This document shows positions 23,059 through 30,721 of a DNA stretch of 37,982 bases, in pieces. The position numbers and the translations under genes were made by a program. The first letter of the stretch is position 1. Each line of letters begins with the position of its first letter. The DNA is from a virus, in the IMG/VR virus record IMGVR_UViG_3300042555_001580, positions 1-37,982 of that record, one strand, 5' to 3'. The notes under the pieces were generated by a model. That model searched no databases. It worked only from the letters and a program-made list of their open reading frames with translations, and was not told the origin of the DNA.

Positions 23059-25326
23059 CTACTCTGTTTCAATGCGCGTAACGCGACCATTCTCACGGAC
23101 AATGCGCTTTGGCTTCTGTATCATAGATAAAGCACTCTGTGTGTTTTGCGTACTTGCAGTCGAAAACTCCTTAATGGCATCCCCAATCTTTGAAATAGCC
23201 TCACTCACAGATGCCATCTGCTTTTCCATATTGCTTTCTTTTTCAGAATCCTCACTTTTTTCTTCCTCTTCCTCTTGCTCTGGCGGCTCAGCCATCATCA
23301 ATGCACGATTTGATTCTTCCTGAGCAACCTGTCTGCCCTGTTCTATCAGTAACTTGGCTTTCTCAAGCTCCAGTTTCTGAAGAGAGATTTGGGTTTTCAT
23401 GACTTCAACCTGTAACGATCCTGCCTTATAAGCCGCATCCGCCGCCACTCTTCCCTCTTCAATGTCCATCGCCTTATCCATAGGCTCAGGCGGCGGTGGC
23501 GCAGGTTGAAACTCATCAGGATTCGCAAAATACTTTTCTACATCACCCAAACCAGACAACGTCACCAACTCCGACATTGTCCTGTACAAATGCTGAGGCG
23601 TTAAAAGAGGATTGTTCATCAAACCCTGCGCCGCTATGTTCTGCTGCAACGCTAAAACACCCTGCAACGCCAAAACCTTTGCCTCTTTGTCCGTCCGACC
23701 CGTGCCCACCGTAATGTCAAAAGATTTCCGCTTTCTCCACTCCCTAGGATCAACCTCGTAATACTTACCCGAATCACGCAAGATCATAGAATCTTTAGCA
23801 TACTTCCTAAGCAACTCATGCGTCTTTAAATACAAAGACTTAATGCCAGTCTCAGCAAAGATACGCACAATGTTCTTTAACTTCTTTTGAGACGCATTCA
23901 AAATACTTGCGCCCACAAACTGAGTACTTTCCGATAATGCCGCTGGGTCCAACCCTTGCGTCACCTTCGATATACCCGTGCGACGCTCCGCTAACTCGTC
24001 CAACAGCCCCAATATCGGTATGTTCTTGTCCGCCACATATTCCACATTCAACGGCATTATGCCATCCGTATTTGCCGCTGGAATCACACCCCCCGGATCA
24101 GCATCCGCCAGCATCTTTGTATCCAATCCCGTCGTATCAGGAACAATCGTCACGGGCGCATTGTGCTGCATCATGTTGTTCAACGTAGCACGCAACAACG
24201 TACTCTTATACCGCTGAATATCCCCAATCTCGTCATACTTGGAAATACCCCAAAACCTGTGAGGCACAATGTTCGGTGACAATGCACAGTAAGGAATCGA
24301 ATCCGTTTCCTCACATTCCAACACCACAGTCACACCATTCCCAGTTTGTCCATAACCAAACGTTCCGCCAACAATGGCACGATATAACCGCATATCCCCG
24401 TTGTTCTTAACATCTGCACGAAAGTATGTCTCCATAATCTCAACGCGATCCGTAAACGTGCTTTTATCGCCTGCTCCAACATTCTGAAACGAATTTAAAC
24501 GATCAGAATCTCTCGCCCGTTCTTCTTCGGAATTAAACAAAATCGTTGTCTTAGGAACACGCTCAATCTTCTCTAAACTATAACCAGCCGCCACCAAATC
24601 AGAACGACGTGCAAACACACGCTCCGCCACAAACATAGCATCATCAAGATTTAAACTTGAATGCGTCTTATCCACATAAAAGTTTTCAGGTTGTATGCAT
24701 TCAATGCGAACCTGAGACACATCACTCTTTCTGACACAATCCACATCAAACCGCGCCATCATCACCATCTCAGGCGGCATGATCTGAATTTCATCCATAG
24801 ATAACTCTTGCTCACCAAGAAAAGCCGTGACCGCCTTAACCTCTACATCTTTATCATTCATCAAAGAGGTAAACGCCTGAAACGATTGCATCTTGTACGT
24901 TTCGCGTTCTTTGTTAACCACATCGTCCCAATAAACTTTGACAATCCCATTCTTTTGAATCAAAGCATCCTTTAACCACGTATAGAACAACAAGAACCCA
25001 TTGTTCTGTTCCTCGATAATGGTTTTCACCATCTTCGTTTCTTGCTCCGCCGCCTGTATATCGTTCATGTTTTCAGCAACAAACGATCCAATGGGTGACG
25101 TGCTGAAGTATATGTCCATACATTCTGCTAACGTCCATTCAACCGCATCAAAAACGTCAGAGGATACAAACTCACTCCATCCCTCTTTCTCACCTCCAAA
25201 TAAATCACGGTTATAGTATTTAAGGCCTAGCGTCCGCTCTCTAGTCAAGTCGGTGTTATATTGCCCAATGTCACCCCAATAGGACTGCACAATACCAATC
25301 ACATCATCATCTTTTAACTTAGCCAT
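23059..25326 (-). CDS. Portal protein, 755 aa
   Basis: The dodecameric ring at the capsid vertex through which DNA is packaged and ejected. Visible family features: EFVSSDVFDAVEWTLAECMD in the N-terminal part, VKVYWDDVV, ECIQPENFYVDK, YCALSPNIVPHRFWGISKYD, then DIQRYKSTLLRATLNNMMQH and LDPAALSESTQFVGASILNA. This is P22/SU10-type rather than siphovirus-type. The last 150 residues are helical and acidic (PEQEEEEEKSEDSEKES), probably the long barrel. The ATG overlaps the TerL stop by one base, the usual TerL-portal order. Confidence 0.92.
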   Translation of the reverse strand: MAKLKDDDVIGIVQSYWGDIGQYNTDLTRERTLGLKYYNRDLFGGEKEGWSEFVSSDVFDAVEWTLAECMDIYFSTSPIGSFVAENMNDIQAAEQETKMVKTIIEEQNNGFLLFYTWLKDALIQKNGIVKVYWDDVVNKERETYKMQSFQAFTSLMNDKDVEVKAVTAFLGEQELSMDEIQIMPPEMVMMARFDVDCVRKSDVSQVRIECIQPENFYVDKTHSSLNLDDAMFVAERVFARRSDLVAAGYSLEKIERVPKTTILFNSEEERARDSDRLNSFQNVGAGDKSTFTDRVEIMETYFRADVKNNGDMRLYRAIVGGTFGYGQTGNGVTVVLECEETDSIPYCALSPNIVPHRFWGISKYDEIGDIQRYKSTLLRATLNNMMQHNAPVTIVPDTTGLDTKMLADADPGGVIPAANTDGIMPLNVEYVADKNIPILGLLDELAERRTGISKVTQGLDPAALSESTQFVGASILNASQKKLKNIVRIFAETGIKSLYLKTHELLRKYAKDSMILRDSGKYYEVDPREWRKRKSFDITVGTGRTDKEAKVLALQGVLALQQNIAAQGLMNNPLLTPQHLYRTMSELVTLSGLGDVEKYFANPDEFQPAPPPPEPMDKAMDIEEGRVAADAAYKAGSLQVEVMKTQISLQKLELEKAKLLIEQGRQVAQEESNRALMMAEPPEQEEEEEKSEDSEKESNMEKQMASVSEAISKIGDAIKEFSTASTQNTQSALSMIQKPKRIVRENGRVTRIETE

Positions 25327-26594
25327 TAAACCATCATCCTCCTACTAGGGGCTGCATATTGCATCCGACGCGACGTCACCTTACTAAATCCTTCGCACGC
25401 ATACCTTAAGGCGTCAATACAATGATCTGCCTGATTCTTCTCAAGTTCAGGCAACACCTTCCCGCTGTCTTTATCGGTGGCATAGCTAAAGAAAGACAAT
25501 TCGTTTATTGTCTCTTCGCACCTTGGATGCACAACAATCCTGTATCCCTTTAAAAAGTTTATCCCTTCCTCCACACTGTTCCACCCTTTAAGACTTGGCA
25601 TCATCTTAGGGTATCCATGCTTTTTCATGTGCGATATGGTCTCAGGGCGTGAACAATCCGCAACAATCACATATCGCTGGCTCTCAGGGATGCTTAAGAA
25701 CATCTTGGGAAGGTCTATGATGTCGCATTGCCTCAAGACTAACTCATGATCTATATACAGCGTGCGCTCTTTTAGGTAACAACGTATCAAAACTGTGGGA
25801 TCTGTACTAAAGCCCCAATCACACCCAAACTGAAAGACAGCATCCACGTCAGTATCAAAGGCCTTGATAGTCCAGTTGGTGAACACCGTCTTCTCGTCAG
25901 GATCACTTGCAAACTGACCAAAGATAAACCGTTGTTTTTGTTGCTCATTCATATTCTCCATAAGCTGCTGGATATAGTTTTCAGATATGTTTTGCACGTT
26001 ATCGGCGGGGTTCATCATCAAATAAACATAATCGGCGGGGTTAGCGTGCGGTTCCTTGGTATAATAATTCACACCCTTGATAAACATAAAGTAAGACCAA
26101 TGTGAAACGTGCGGCGGGTTTTGGTCATAGAAAAACTTGTTTTTTGCCTCACTTTTTTGAGCCAACCGTGAATACAAGAAAGACACAGTGCTAAACATCA
26201 TCTGGCTGCATTCGTTGAAATAGATAGTGGTATAGTCACTCCCTAGAGTCTTTTCCTTGCCTTTGTCATCTACGCCCAAAATCCTAACAACAGAGCCATT
26301 TGGGAACGTTATAGTCATATAGGTTTTATCAATCTTTAACCCTTCATCTTTATAGCGGCTTGCAATCACGGCCTCAACTGTCTCCTCAAACAAGGATCGC
26401 CTTGCGTCTGTCTGGTATTGCCTCACGATAGCGTGCTTTGTGTTGGGGTACTTCTTGGCTCTTAAGAATACTACATGCACCAAAAGATATGTTTTGCCAG
26501 AACGTGATCCACCTAACAGCATCACGTGCTGCGCATTGCCTGATAATAAAGCCAAGGCCTCCTTTTGCTTATCCGTCCACTTGACAAGCGTCAT
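25326..26594 (-). CDS. Terminase large subunit, 422 aa
   Basis: Packaging motor. The N-terminal ATPase has Walker A GGSRSGKT (residues 28-35) and Walker B TTIYFNECSQ. The C-terminal RNase H-like nuclease shows FGCDWGFSTDPTVL, YVIVADCSRPETIS and DHCIDALRYA, which carry the acidic metal-binding residues. This is the compact Terminase_3-type architecture with full length. It begins by overlapping the TerS stop (ATGA) and is followed by the portal. The packaging mode (cos, pac or repeats) cannot be read from this sequence. Confidence 0.93.
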   Translation of the reverse strand: MTLVKWTDKQKEALALLSGNAQHVMLLGGSRSGKTYLLVHVVFLRAKKYPNTKHAIVRQYQTDARRSLFEETVEAVIASRYKDEGLKIDKTYMTITFPNGSVVRILGVDDKGKEKTLGSDYTTIYFNECSQMMFSTVSFLYSRLAQKSEAKNKFFYDQNPPHVSHWSYFMFIKGVNYYTKEPHANPADYVYLMMNPADNVQNISENYIQQLMENMNEQQKQRFIFGQFASDPDEKTVFTNWTIKAFDTDVDAVFQFGCDWGFSTDPTVLIRCYLKERTLYIDHELVLRQCDIIDLPKMFLSIPESQRYVIVADCSRPETISHMKKHGYPKMMPSLKGWNSVEEGINFLKGYRIVVHPRCEETINELSFFSYATDKDSGKVLPELEKNQADHCIDALRYACEGFSKVTSRRMQYAAPSRRMMV

Positions 26595-27019
26595 ATATCC
26601 TTTTCCTCGGGTGCTATGATAATAGGATTGCCTTTCTGCCCACCAATATTGATCTTTGTGGCCTCATTAAACCCATACATCGCGTTTAGCTCTTTTAAAG
26701 CCCCTGTGGCACCTTGTGCATGGTTTTGGTCCCTAGCTAGCTGGTATGTGTCTAGCAGTGCCGTCATGGCCATCTCACGAGTCCACACAACGCCTTGCTC
26801 AGCTCTTGCTTTAAGGTCAGCAATCATATCGGATACGTTAGAGTTTCGAGCGACTTCAAAGGCTTGCACTCTCTGAGAATTTTTGCTGCTTGTTTTTGCA
26901 TCGTAAGCATCACGGTAAGCATCAACCTGTTTCATGCCGCTTGCAACGTTCCTAGCGAATTTCTCTTGCTTAGGTGTTAGCTTCTTCTTTTTGCTTTTCG
27001 TCGGCTTTTTATCATCCAT
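26591..27019 (-). CDS. Terminase small subunit, 142 aa
   Basis: DNA-recognition subunit of the packaging motor. The basic N-terminus (MDDKKPTKSKKKKLTPKQEK) runs into FARNVASGMKQVDAYRDAYD, the helix-turn-helix typical of the Terminase_2-type family. A central oligomerisation helix and a short beta tail (KINIGGQKGNPIIIAPE) follow. The ATG at 27019 is chosen because AGGGAGG lies 7 bases upstream; a longer frame to 27052 would run through that site. First gene of the late operon. Confidence 0.85.
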   Translation of the reverse strand: MDDKKPTKSKKKKLTPKQEKFARNVASGMKQVDAYRDAYDAKTSSKNSQRVQAFEVARNSNVSDMIADLKARAEQGVVWTREMAMTALLDTYQLARDQNHAQGATGALKELNAMYGFNEATKINIGGQKGNPIIIAPEEKDI

Positions 27020-27039
27020 AAAATCCTCCCTTTTGTGTA

Positions 27040-27068
27040 TGTATGACAACAAAAACCCATAAAATCAA
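27040..27068 (-). promoter_or_regulatory. Promoter of the late (morphogenesis) operon
   Basis: On the minus strand TTGATT (27068-27063), a 17-bp spacer and CATACA (27045-27040), followed by ACACAAAAGGGAGG and the TerS ATG. The -10 region (TTGTTGTCATACATACACAA) is part of the palindromic motif shared with other phage promoters. It is less perfect than the early ones, which could delay it or require activation. Confidence 0.65.
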
Positions 27069-27115
27069 GCCCTTTCTTTTTTCCTATTTTTTTTGCATTT
27101 TCTTGTATTTTCTTA

Positions 27116-27144
27116 TTGACATGCTGCAATTATTGCAGTAGTCT
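27116..27144 (+). promoter_or_regulatory. Early promoter with CTGCAA-N3-TTGCAG operator
   Basis: TTGACA (27116-27121), a 17-bp spacer and TAGTCT (27139-27144). The spacer contains the perfect palindrome CTGCAATTATTGCAG (27124-27138), so a bound dimer would cover the promoter. The same element occurs at 28478-28492. It drives the early operon from 27197. Confidence 0.75.
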
Positions 27145-27196
27145 GTATATAACAACAACACAAGCGCTTAACACTCAACACAAAGGAAGCCAAGCC

Positions 27197-27496
27197 ATGA
27201 ACCAACAACAATCTTTGGAATACTTAAAAGGCATGATGGAAAACGGAATGTCTGTTGCAGACGCAAACGTGGAACTTATCAGAATGACAGGCGTTCGACT
27301 GGTAACGGGAAAAATACCCAAAGATGTGCGCTCTGCTCTTATGGCTGGCGTAAAAGATGGAAGAATCGGCAGGCTTGCAAAGGAAGGTCATAAACCAGAG
27401 GCATTTTTTCACCCAAATTCTATTTGGAATGCCAAAGAAGCCAGAAACAAAGCGGAAAACAACGCAATACGCGCTCTTTTAGCAATTTGCGCCTAA
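27197..27496 (+). CDS. Early protein, 99 aa, possibly nucleic-acid binding
   Basis: The ATG at 27197 follows AAAGGAAG; an in-frame extension to 27116 would cover the promoter. MNQQQSLEYLKGMMENGMSV begins a mainly helical protein with a basic middle (VRSALMAGVKDGRIGRLAKE) and an Asn/Lys-rich end. GHKPEAFFHPNSIWNAKEAR resembles small phage proteins that may carry an HTH, but no family can be assigned. First gene of the roughly 4-kb early operon, so probably made immediately after infection. Confidence 0.65.
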   Translation: MNQQQSLEYLKGMMENGMSVADANVELIRMTGVRLVTGKIPKDVRSALMAGVKDGRIGRLAKEGHKPEAFFHPNSIWNAKEARNKAENNAIRALLAICA

Positions 27497-27521
27497 CCGT
27501 CAATCAAAAGGAGTAACCACC

Positions 27522-27767
27522 ATGACAGGCTTTAAACCTTACCCTATCAAAGAAGCCCTAGAAATCATACAAAACGCGAAAAGCGTTTATGTTTTAGGCC
27601 AAATATCCTTTAAAAAACCAAGCCCAGAAAGCAAGTTACGCCAGTATTCGTACTGTGTTGCCCTATCCAAAAAAGACAAATCTGAAATGATCAAAAAGTT
27701 TTCCGAATGGAGAGACGATCTAACAATGGACCTTGAAATAGACGGCGAAGAAATCTGTATTGGATAA
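27522..27767 (+). CDS. Early hypothetical protein, 81 aa
   Basis: ATG 27522 has AAAAGGAG 9 bases upstream. The product (MTGFKPYPIKEALEIIQNAK) has strand-helix alternation and an acidic C-terminus (TMDLEIDGEEICIG). No membrane segment and no known domain. Likely a small host-interaction or regulatory protein because of its position at the head of the early operon. Confidence 0.6.
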   Translation: MTGFKPYPIKEALEIIQNAKSVYVLGQISFKKPSPESKLRQYSYCVALSKKDKSEMIKKFSEWRDDLTMDLEIDGEEICIG

Positions 27768-27800
27768 CACCATAGCAACTTTTCCTTAACCCCTTTTGTG

Positions 27801-27806
27801 TATTGT
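27801..27806 (+). promoter_or_regulatory. Possible internal promoter -10 (TATTGT)
   Basis: TATTGT at 27801-27806 lies in the shared TTGTGTATTGTGTCTAAACA context, followed by the typical leader ACAACAAAAGGAACC. No good -35 is visible 17 bp upstream (only ACTTTT, or TTAACC too close), so it may be weak or activator-dependent. Confidence 0.35.
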
Positions 27807-27839
27807 GTCTAAACACACACAACAAAAGGAACCCTTACT

Positions 27840-27902
27840 ATGTCTTTTCTCGAAACCCTATCCGTGATTGCCCTAGCCTTTTTTGTCTGGGGCTCTCACT
27901 AA
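27840..27902 (+). CDS. Possible 20-aa membrane micropeptide
   Basis: ATG 27840 has AAAAGGAACC upstream within the typical phage leader. It encodes MSFLETLSVIALAFFVWGSH, one hydrophobic helix with an acidic residue in front. Its own leader, with strong ribosome site and -10-like element, argues for expression. It could insert in the inner membrane or act as a leader peptide for the next gene 28 bases downstream. Confidence 0.45.
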   Translation: MSFLETLSVIALAFFVWGSH

Positions 27903-27930
27903 ACCAACACAACACAAAGGAAACCAAACC

Positions 27931-28248
27931 ATGTTTATTCAAACCATCCAAATCTCTCAATACGAAGCCGCCTTGCAGCTTTTAAAATCTAACCTCTACC
28001 CTTGGGATTGTGACCCTGAGGCGTGCGTTGCGATTATTGAATATCTCTGGGATCAATCCGAAGAGGCAGGTGGCACGCCGTTCAATTTTGACGTGGTGGA
28101 GCTTACAAACAACTGGGCCGTTTATGATGACCTTGATGCCTTTAACAAAGACCACAACACCACCTTTGAAAACGTCAAAGACATAAACTGCTTAACCCAA
28201 ATCGTCCCACTTCGCGGTGAGCGTTTTCTTGCCGAAAACTTTATTTAA
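27931..28248 (+). CDS. Early hypothetical protein, 105 aa (ArdA-like features)
   Basis: ATG 27931 (AAAGGAAACC upstream). The product is strongly acidic. The motif YDDLDAFNKDHNTTFENVKD with preceding LTNNWAVYDDL and DPEACVAIIEYLWDQ recalls small acidic proteins such as ArdA or DNA-mimic anti-restriction proteins, but the length and motifs are not enough for that name. It has no basic patch and no membrane segment. Testable as a DNA mimic. Confidence 0.6.
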   Translation: MFIQTIQISQYEAALQLLKSNLYPWDCDPEACVAIIEYLWDQSEEAGGTPFNFDVVELTNNWAVYDDLDAFNKDHNTTFENVKDINCLTQIVPLRGERFLAENFI

Positions 28249-28260
28249 AGGACCACAACC

Positions 28261-28452
28261 ATGAACCCCAAAATCACCCTAAAAATCACCAAAGGCAACG
28301 GCGGTTACGTGCTGGGATACCTTGTCAAATCAAACGGCAAAATCCTGTTCACAAAACGTGAATCCTCTCAGTTTGTCAGCAGACAGGCCGCCAACTACTA
28401 CGGACAATGCATTATCAAAGAAGCAAACCAACTGGGATATTTTCCTGTTTAA
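28261..28452 (+). CDS. Early hypothetical protein, 63 aa
   Basis: ATG 28261 with AAAGGACC upstream. Basic protein MNPKITLKITKGNGGYVLGY with beta strands then a short helix (SRQAANYYGQCIIKEANQLG). Not recognised. Directly follows the 27931 gene, before the second operator-bearing promoter. Confidence 0.55.
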   Translation: MNPKITLKITKGNGGYVLGYLVKSNGKILFTKRESSQFVSRQAANYYGQCIIKEANQLGYFPV

Positions 28453-28469
28453 ATGCTGCATTTTTTGCC

Positions 28470-28498
28470 TTGACAGCCTGCAAGTATTGCAGTATTGT
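28470..28498 (+). promoter_or_regulatory. Early promoter with second CTGCAA-N3-TTGCAG operator
   Basis: TTGACA (28470-28475), a 17-bp spacer and TATTGT (28493-28498). The spacer holds CTGCAAGTATTGCAG (28478-28492), a 6-3-6 palindrome as at 27124. A half-like element (CTGCATTTTTTGCC) lies just upstream. The gene at 28921 in this operon encodes an HTH protein, a candidate binder. Confidence 0.75.
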
Positions 28499-28506
28499 AT
28501 ATCTAT

Positions 28507-28526
28507 CATCAACAAAAGGAAACCAA
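28507..28526 (+). promoter_or_regulatory. Leader segment complementary to both loops of the 37714 RNA
   Basis: CATCAACAAA (28507-28516) and GAAACCAA (28519-28526) lie directly before the ATG at 28529. They are exact complements of UUUGUUGAUG (37767-37776) and UUGGUUUC (37732-37739), which sit in the loops of two hairpins of the small RNA. The order fits antiparallel pairing. Similar partial matches occur in other leaders. Confidence 0.6.
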
Positions 28527-28528
28527 CC

Positions 28529-28909
28529 ATGACCAACATCGAAAACATAAAAGACAACATCGAATCCTTGGAAAACAGCTTGGAAAAGGCGAAAGCCGAG
28601 CTAGAATTTTCTAAATTCCTTTCGTGTTTTAAGGAATTTATCCCAGACCCAAAAGGATCAACCGAATACAATTCTTACAAATTAAAAAATCACATAGAAA
28701 AACACCCAAGCCGAATTATCCAATTTTTTTTAAAAGGCCGTCAATTTTTCATATCTGAACGTAGATTGCGTTCCACATGGCATGATAAAACCCGCACTAT
28801 CACAATACCTATTGATAAAAAAACAAACGAATTTCTTAAAGATTTAAAGGGTGTCTTAGAAAAACATAAGGATACTTTGGGTCCTATCACAAATCAGTTA
28901 CCAGAATAA
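28529..28909 (+). CDS. Hypothetical protein, 126 aa, likely paralog of the 2022 product
   Basis: ATG 28529 (AAAAGGAAACC upstream); a longer frame from 28322 overlaps another gene. N-terminal coiled-coil (IESLENSLEKAKAELEFSKF), a basic middle (KGRQFFISERRLRSTWHDKT) and an end TIPIDKKTNEFLKDLKGVLE similar in layout to the 2022-2333 product. Function unknown. Its start region is the best match to the candidate small RNA at 37714, so it may be regulated by it. Confidence 0.65.
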   Translation: MTNIENIKDNIESLENSLEKAKAELEFSKFLSCFKEFIPDPKGSTEYNSYKLKNHIEKHPSRIIQFFLKGRQFFISERRLRSTWHDKTRTITIPIDKKTNEFLKDLKGVLEKHKDTLGPITNQLPE

Positions 28910-28920
28910 GGAAACCAACC

Positions 28921-29112
28921 ATGACACCCGAACAGTTTAAACAATCAAGGCTACACTTGGGCGTCAGCCAAACAGGACTATGCGCCCTTGTGGGTAAATG
29001 CGTTCGCACGATCCAATACTATGAATCCGGCGAATACCCCATCCCCAAATCTATGGAACTTCTTATCAAGCATCTTATCAAACAAAAGGACCAATCCAAT
29101 GAACCAAAATAA
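28921..29112 (+). CDS. XRE-type helix-turn-helix protein, 63 aa
   Basis: Compact HTH: RLHLGVSQTGLCALVGKCVR (helices 2-3), TIQYYESGEYPIPKSMELLI (recognition and end). The LGVSQ..L..LVG....TI..YE.G pattern is the XRE class. There is no dimerisation domain beyond residue 60. ATG 28921 (AAGGAAACC upstream). It is the second gene of an operon whose promoter has a palindromic CTGCAA-N3-TTGCAG site, so autoregulation is an attractive inference. It overlaps the next gene by 14 bases. Confidence 0.78.
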   Translation: MTPEQFKQSRLHLGVSQTGLCALVGKCVRTIQYYESGEYPIPKSMELLIKHLIKQKDQSNEPK

Positions 29113-29353
29113 CATCCTATCTTACCAAATGATTGACAATCTCATCAATCAAATCTTTGGACAAACCGATGACCGCGAAAAACTGCAAGCCTTCGCCGCC
29201 CGTATTCTGCTAGAGCAACAGAAACTGAATAGCCCATGCCTAACCAACAAATTTGGCAAAGAACACGCAGAAACGTCCTACGGATACCGAGAATACAACC
29301 CCTATAGTCCTTTTAAATTCCCCATCATAAACCACCAAATTAAAGGAGCATAA
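29099..29353 (+). CDS. Early hypothetical protein, 84 aa
   Basis: ATG 29099 (AAAAGGA upstream) is preferred over the longer frame, which runs through the HTH gene. MNQNNILSYQMIDNLINQIF starts a helical N-terminus (TDDREKLQAFAARILLEQQK), then a Tyr/Pro-rich tail. No domain recognised. Part of the early operon. Confidence 0.6.
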   Translation: MNQNNILSYQMIDNLINQIFGQTDDREKLQAFAARILLEQQKLNSPCLTNKFGKEHAETSYGYREYNPYSPFKFPIINHQIKGA

Positions 29354-29355
29354 CC

Positions 29356-29520
29356 ATGGATGATAAATCCTATACCACCTATGACGAAACAGCGGAAATA
29401 TCCGATGAAGCACTAAAAGCACTGGATGAACTTCCAAGATCAAAAATCCAGTTTATTTCAACGTCACCCACAACTTGGATGCACGACTTTTACACAAAAA
29501 ACAAAGGAGACCAACCATGA
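29356..29520 (+). CDS. Early acidic hypothetical protein, 54 aa
   Basis: ATG 29356 (AAAGGAGC upstream) gives MDDKSYTTYDETAEISDEAL and continues to TGA 29518-29520, overlapping the next ATG (29517). Highly acidic N-terminal half, then a Trp/Met/His segment (TTWMHDFYTKNKG). Not recognised. Confidence 0.6.
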   Translation: MDDKSYTTYDETAEISDEALKALDELPRSKIQFISTSPTTWMHDFYTKNKGDQP

Positions 29521-29750
29521 TTAACACCATCTATATCCAAAAACTACGCGACCTCGGTTTTTACACGCGCTGCATGGTGCAAATGGAAGAACACGGACAC
29601 AAGGCCCTCTTTGTTCATGAAGAAGGCCGTAGAGCAACCGTAACGCTGGCAGAATGCAGAACAGAGATCAGAAACATCAACCATGACCTGATGCTGCTTA
29701 AAACGTCTTTACCGCGTGAATGGACAGAACACTACAAAATCGTATCGTGA
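29517..29750 (+). CDS. Early hypothetical protein, 77 aa
   Basis: ATG 29517 with AAAGGAGACC upstream is the natural start; the frame is open further upstream but inside the previous gene. MINTIYIQKLRDLGFYTRCM starts a small alpha/beta protein with a basic helix (RATVTLAECRTEIRNINHDL). No family recognised. Confidence 0.6.
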   Translation: MINTIYIQKLRDLGFYTRCMVQMEEHGHKALFVHEEGRRATVTLAECRTEIRNINHDLMLLKTSLPREWTEHYKIVS

Positions 29751-29757
29751 GGGAATT

Positions 29758-29970
29758 ATGAAACATTTACCATACATAAAAAGAATCCAAATAAGATTAA
29801 AAGAAATCGAAAAGGCAAAAAACGATGCAACGCTAAATCTTAATAAAATCTTAGATGAACAAAAAGAATTAGAAATCAGTCTAAAAATCTTTGAAAAATA
29901 CAATGTAGATTGTAATGATCCAGAATTATCTTCTTGTTTTTTGGAATTAAAATTAAAGGAATCATTATGA
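29758..29970 (+). CDS. Early coiled-coil protein, 70 aa
   Basis: ATG 29758 (GAGGGAA upstream). Mostly one charged coiled-coil (IKRIQIRLKEIEKAKNDATL), then a Cys-containing tail. Its layout resembles other small coiled-coil early proteins in this genome. Stop overlaps the next start. Confidence 0.58.
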   Translation: MKHLPYIKRIQIRLKEIEKAKNDATLNLNKILDEQKELEISLKIFEKYNVDCNDPELSSCFLELKLKESL

Positions 29971-30311
29971 AATACGGACAAGAATTGCTTAATTTGGTTA
30001 ATTACGTAGCGTCAAAAAATGAGGAATTTGATGATCTTAGCTTCCAAATTTTATTTGGAGTGCATTCGTTTCTTTACCATTCAAATTTTTTTACCGAAAA
30101 TTATAGCCCTTACGAAGAAGGCATCGAAATATGTTTTTATAAAGAAGGAAAATTTATTGCCAAAGTTTTATATCGCCCACATGAGTTAAAAAACCAAACT
30201 GGTGAATTGTGGATAGACCAAGAAATTCAGAATCTATCAAAAATAGCTGAAACTAAAAATAAAATCACAGAACTGAAAGAACAAATTAAAAAACTGGAGG
30301 AAACACTATGA
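29967..30311 (+). CDS. Early hypothetical protein, 114 aa, C-terminal coiled-coil
   Basis: ATG 29967 overlaps the upstream stop (AAAGGAATCATT upstream). N-terminal part MKYGQELLNLVNYVASKNEE, then a globular region with aromatic residues and a C-terminal heptad helix (KNKITELKEQIKKLEETL). Function unknown. AT-rich codon use fits its early neighbours. It overlaps the next gene by ATGA. Confidence 0.6.
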   Translation: MKYGQELLNLVNYVASKNEEFDDLSFQILFGVHSFLYHSNFFTENYSPYEEGIEICFYKEGKFIAKVLYRPHELKNQTGELWIDQEIQNLSKIAETKNKITELKEQIKKLEETL

Positions 30312-30574
30312 AAAGCCCATCCTTTTACATCATCCTTGATCTGTTTTTTATCCTTTTGTCTTTGATGCTATGCTCAGGCTTTTTGTACCTGCTTAAACAA
30401 GATGACGGCACATCCCTACCTTGGCCCGTGATCTTAGCCCCTGTAGGCGTTGGTCTAGCCAGCCTGTGCCTTTGCATTGCCCTAGCATCCCTTGCCGATT
30501 CCATCCACTTCTTTATGAAACGGAAACGCCGCAAAAAACCCGACGAAAAAAACGTTTTCTCAATCTTGGACTAA
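30308..30574 (+). CDS. Two-helix membrane protein, 88 aa
   Basis: ATG 30308 with CTGGAGG upstream. Two hydrophobic segments (FYIILDLFFILLSLMLCSGF, residues 6-25; WPVILAPVGVGLASLCLCIA, about 38-57) and a very basic tail (FFMKRKRRKKPDEK). Positive-inside placement puts the tail in the cytosol. It could be an exclusion or host-membrane modifier; nothing specific shows which. Confidence 0.6.
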   Translation: MKSPSFYIILDLFFILLSLMLCSGFLYLLKQDDGTSLPWPVILAPVGVGLASLCLCIALASLADSIHFFMKRKRRKKPDEKNVFSILD

Positions 30575-30578
30575 CACC

Positions 30579-30710
30579 ATGCAATACGAAATCTACACCC
30601 TGATTTACCTACTTAAAGGATCAATCCTTAAATCCATGACAGGAAAACCCCTACCAGATGCAGCAAAACCTTTGATTCTAAAACTAAAAAAAGAACTAGA
30701 AAATCAATAA
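30579..30710 (+). CDS. Early peptide, 43 aa
   Basis: ATG 30579, 5 bases past the previous stop, encodes MQYEIYTLIYLLKGSILKSM and continues to a basic helical end (LILKLKKELENQ). A short amphipathic N-terminus could bind membranes. No strong ribosome site (CTTGGAC), so coupling to the upstream gene is likely. Not recognised. Confidence 0.5.
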   Translation: MQYEIYTLIYLLKGSILKSMTGKPLPDAAKPLILKLKKELENQ

Positions 30711-30721
30711 AGGAAACGTTT

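Noticed and set aside
23496-24217. Plus-strand frames opposite the portal gene
   Set aside because: Low-complexity Pro/Ser composition and no start signals; the portal gene on the minus strand explains the region.
27931-28248. Naming the acidic early protein ArdA
   Set aside because: Acidity and one motif resemblance are not enough; length and domain order do not clearly match.
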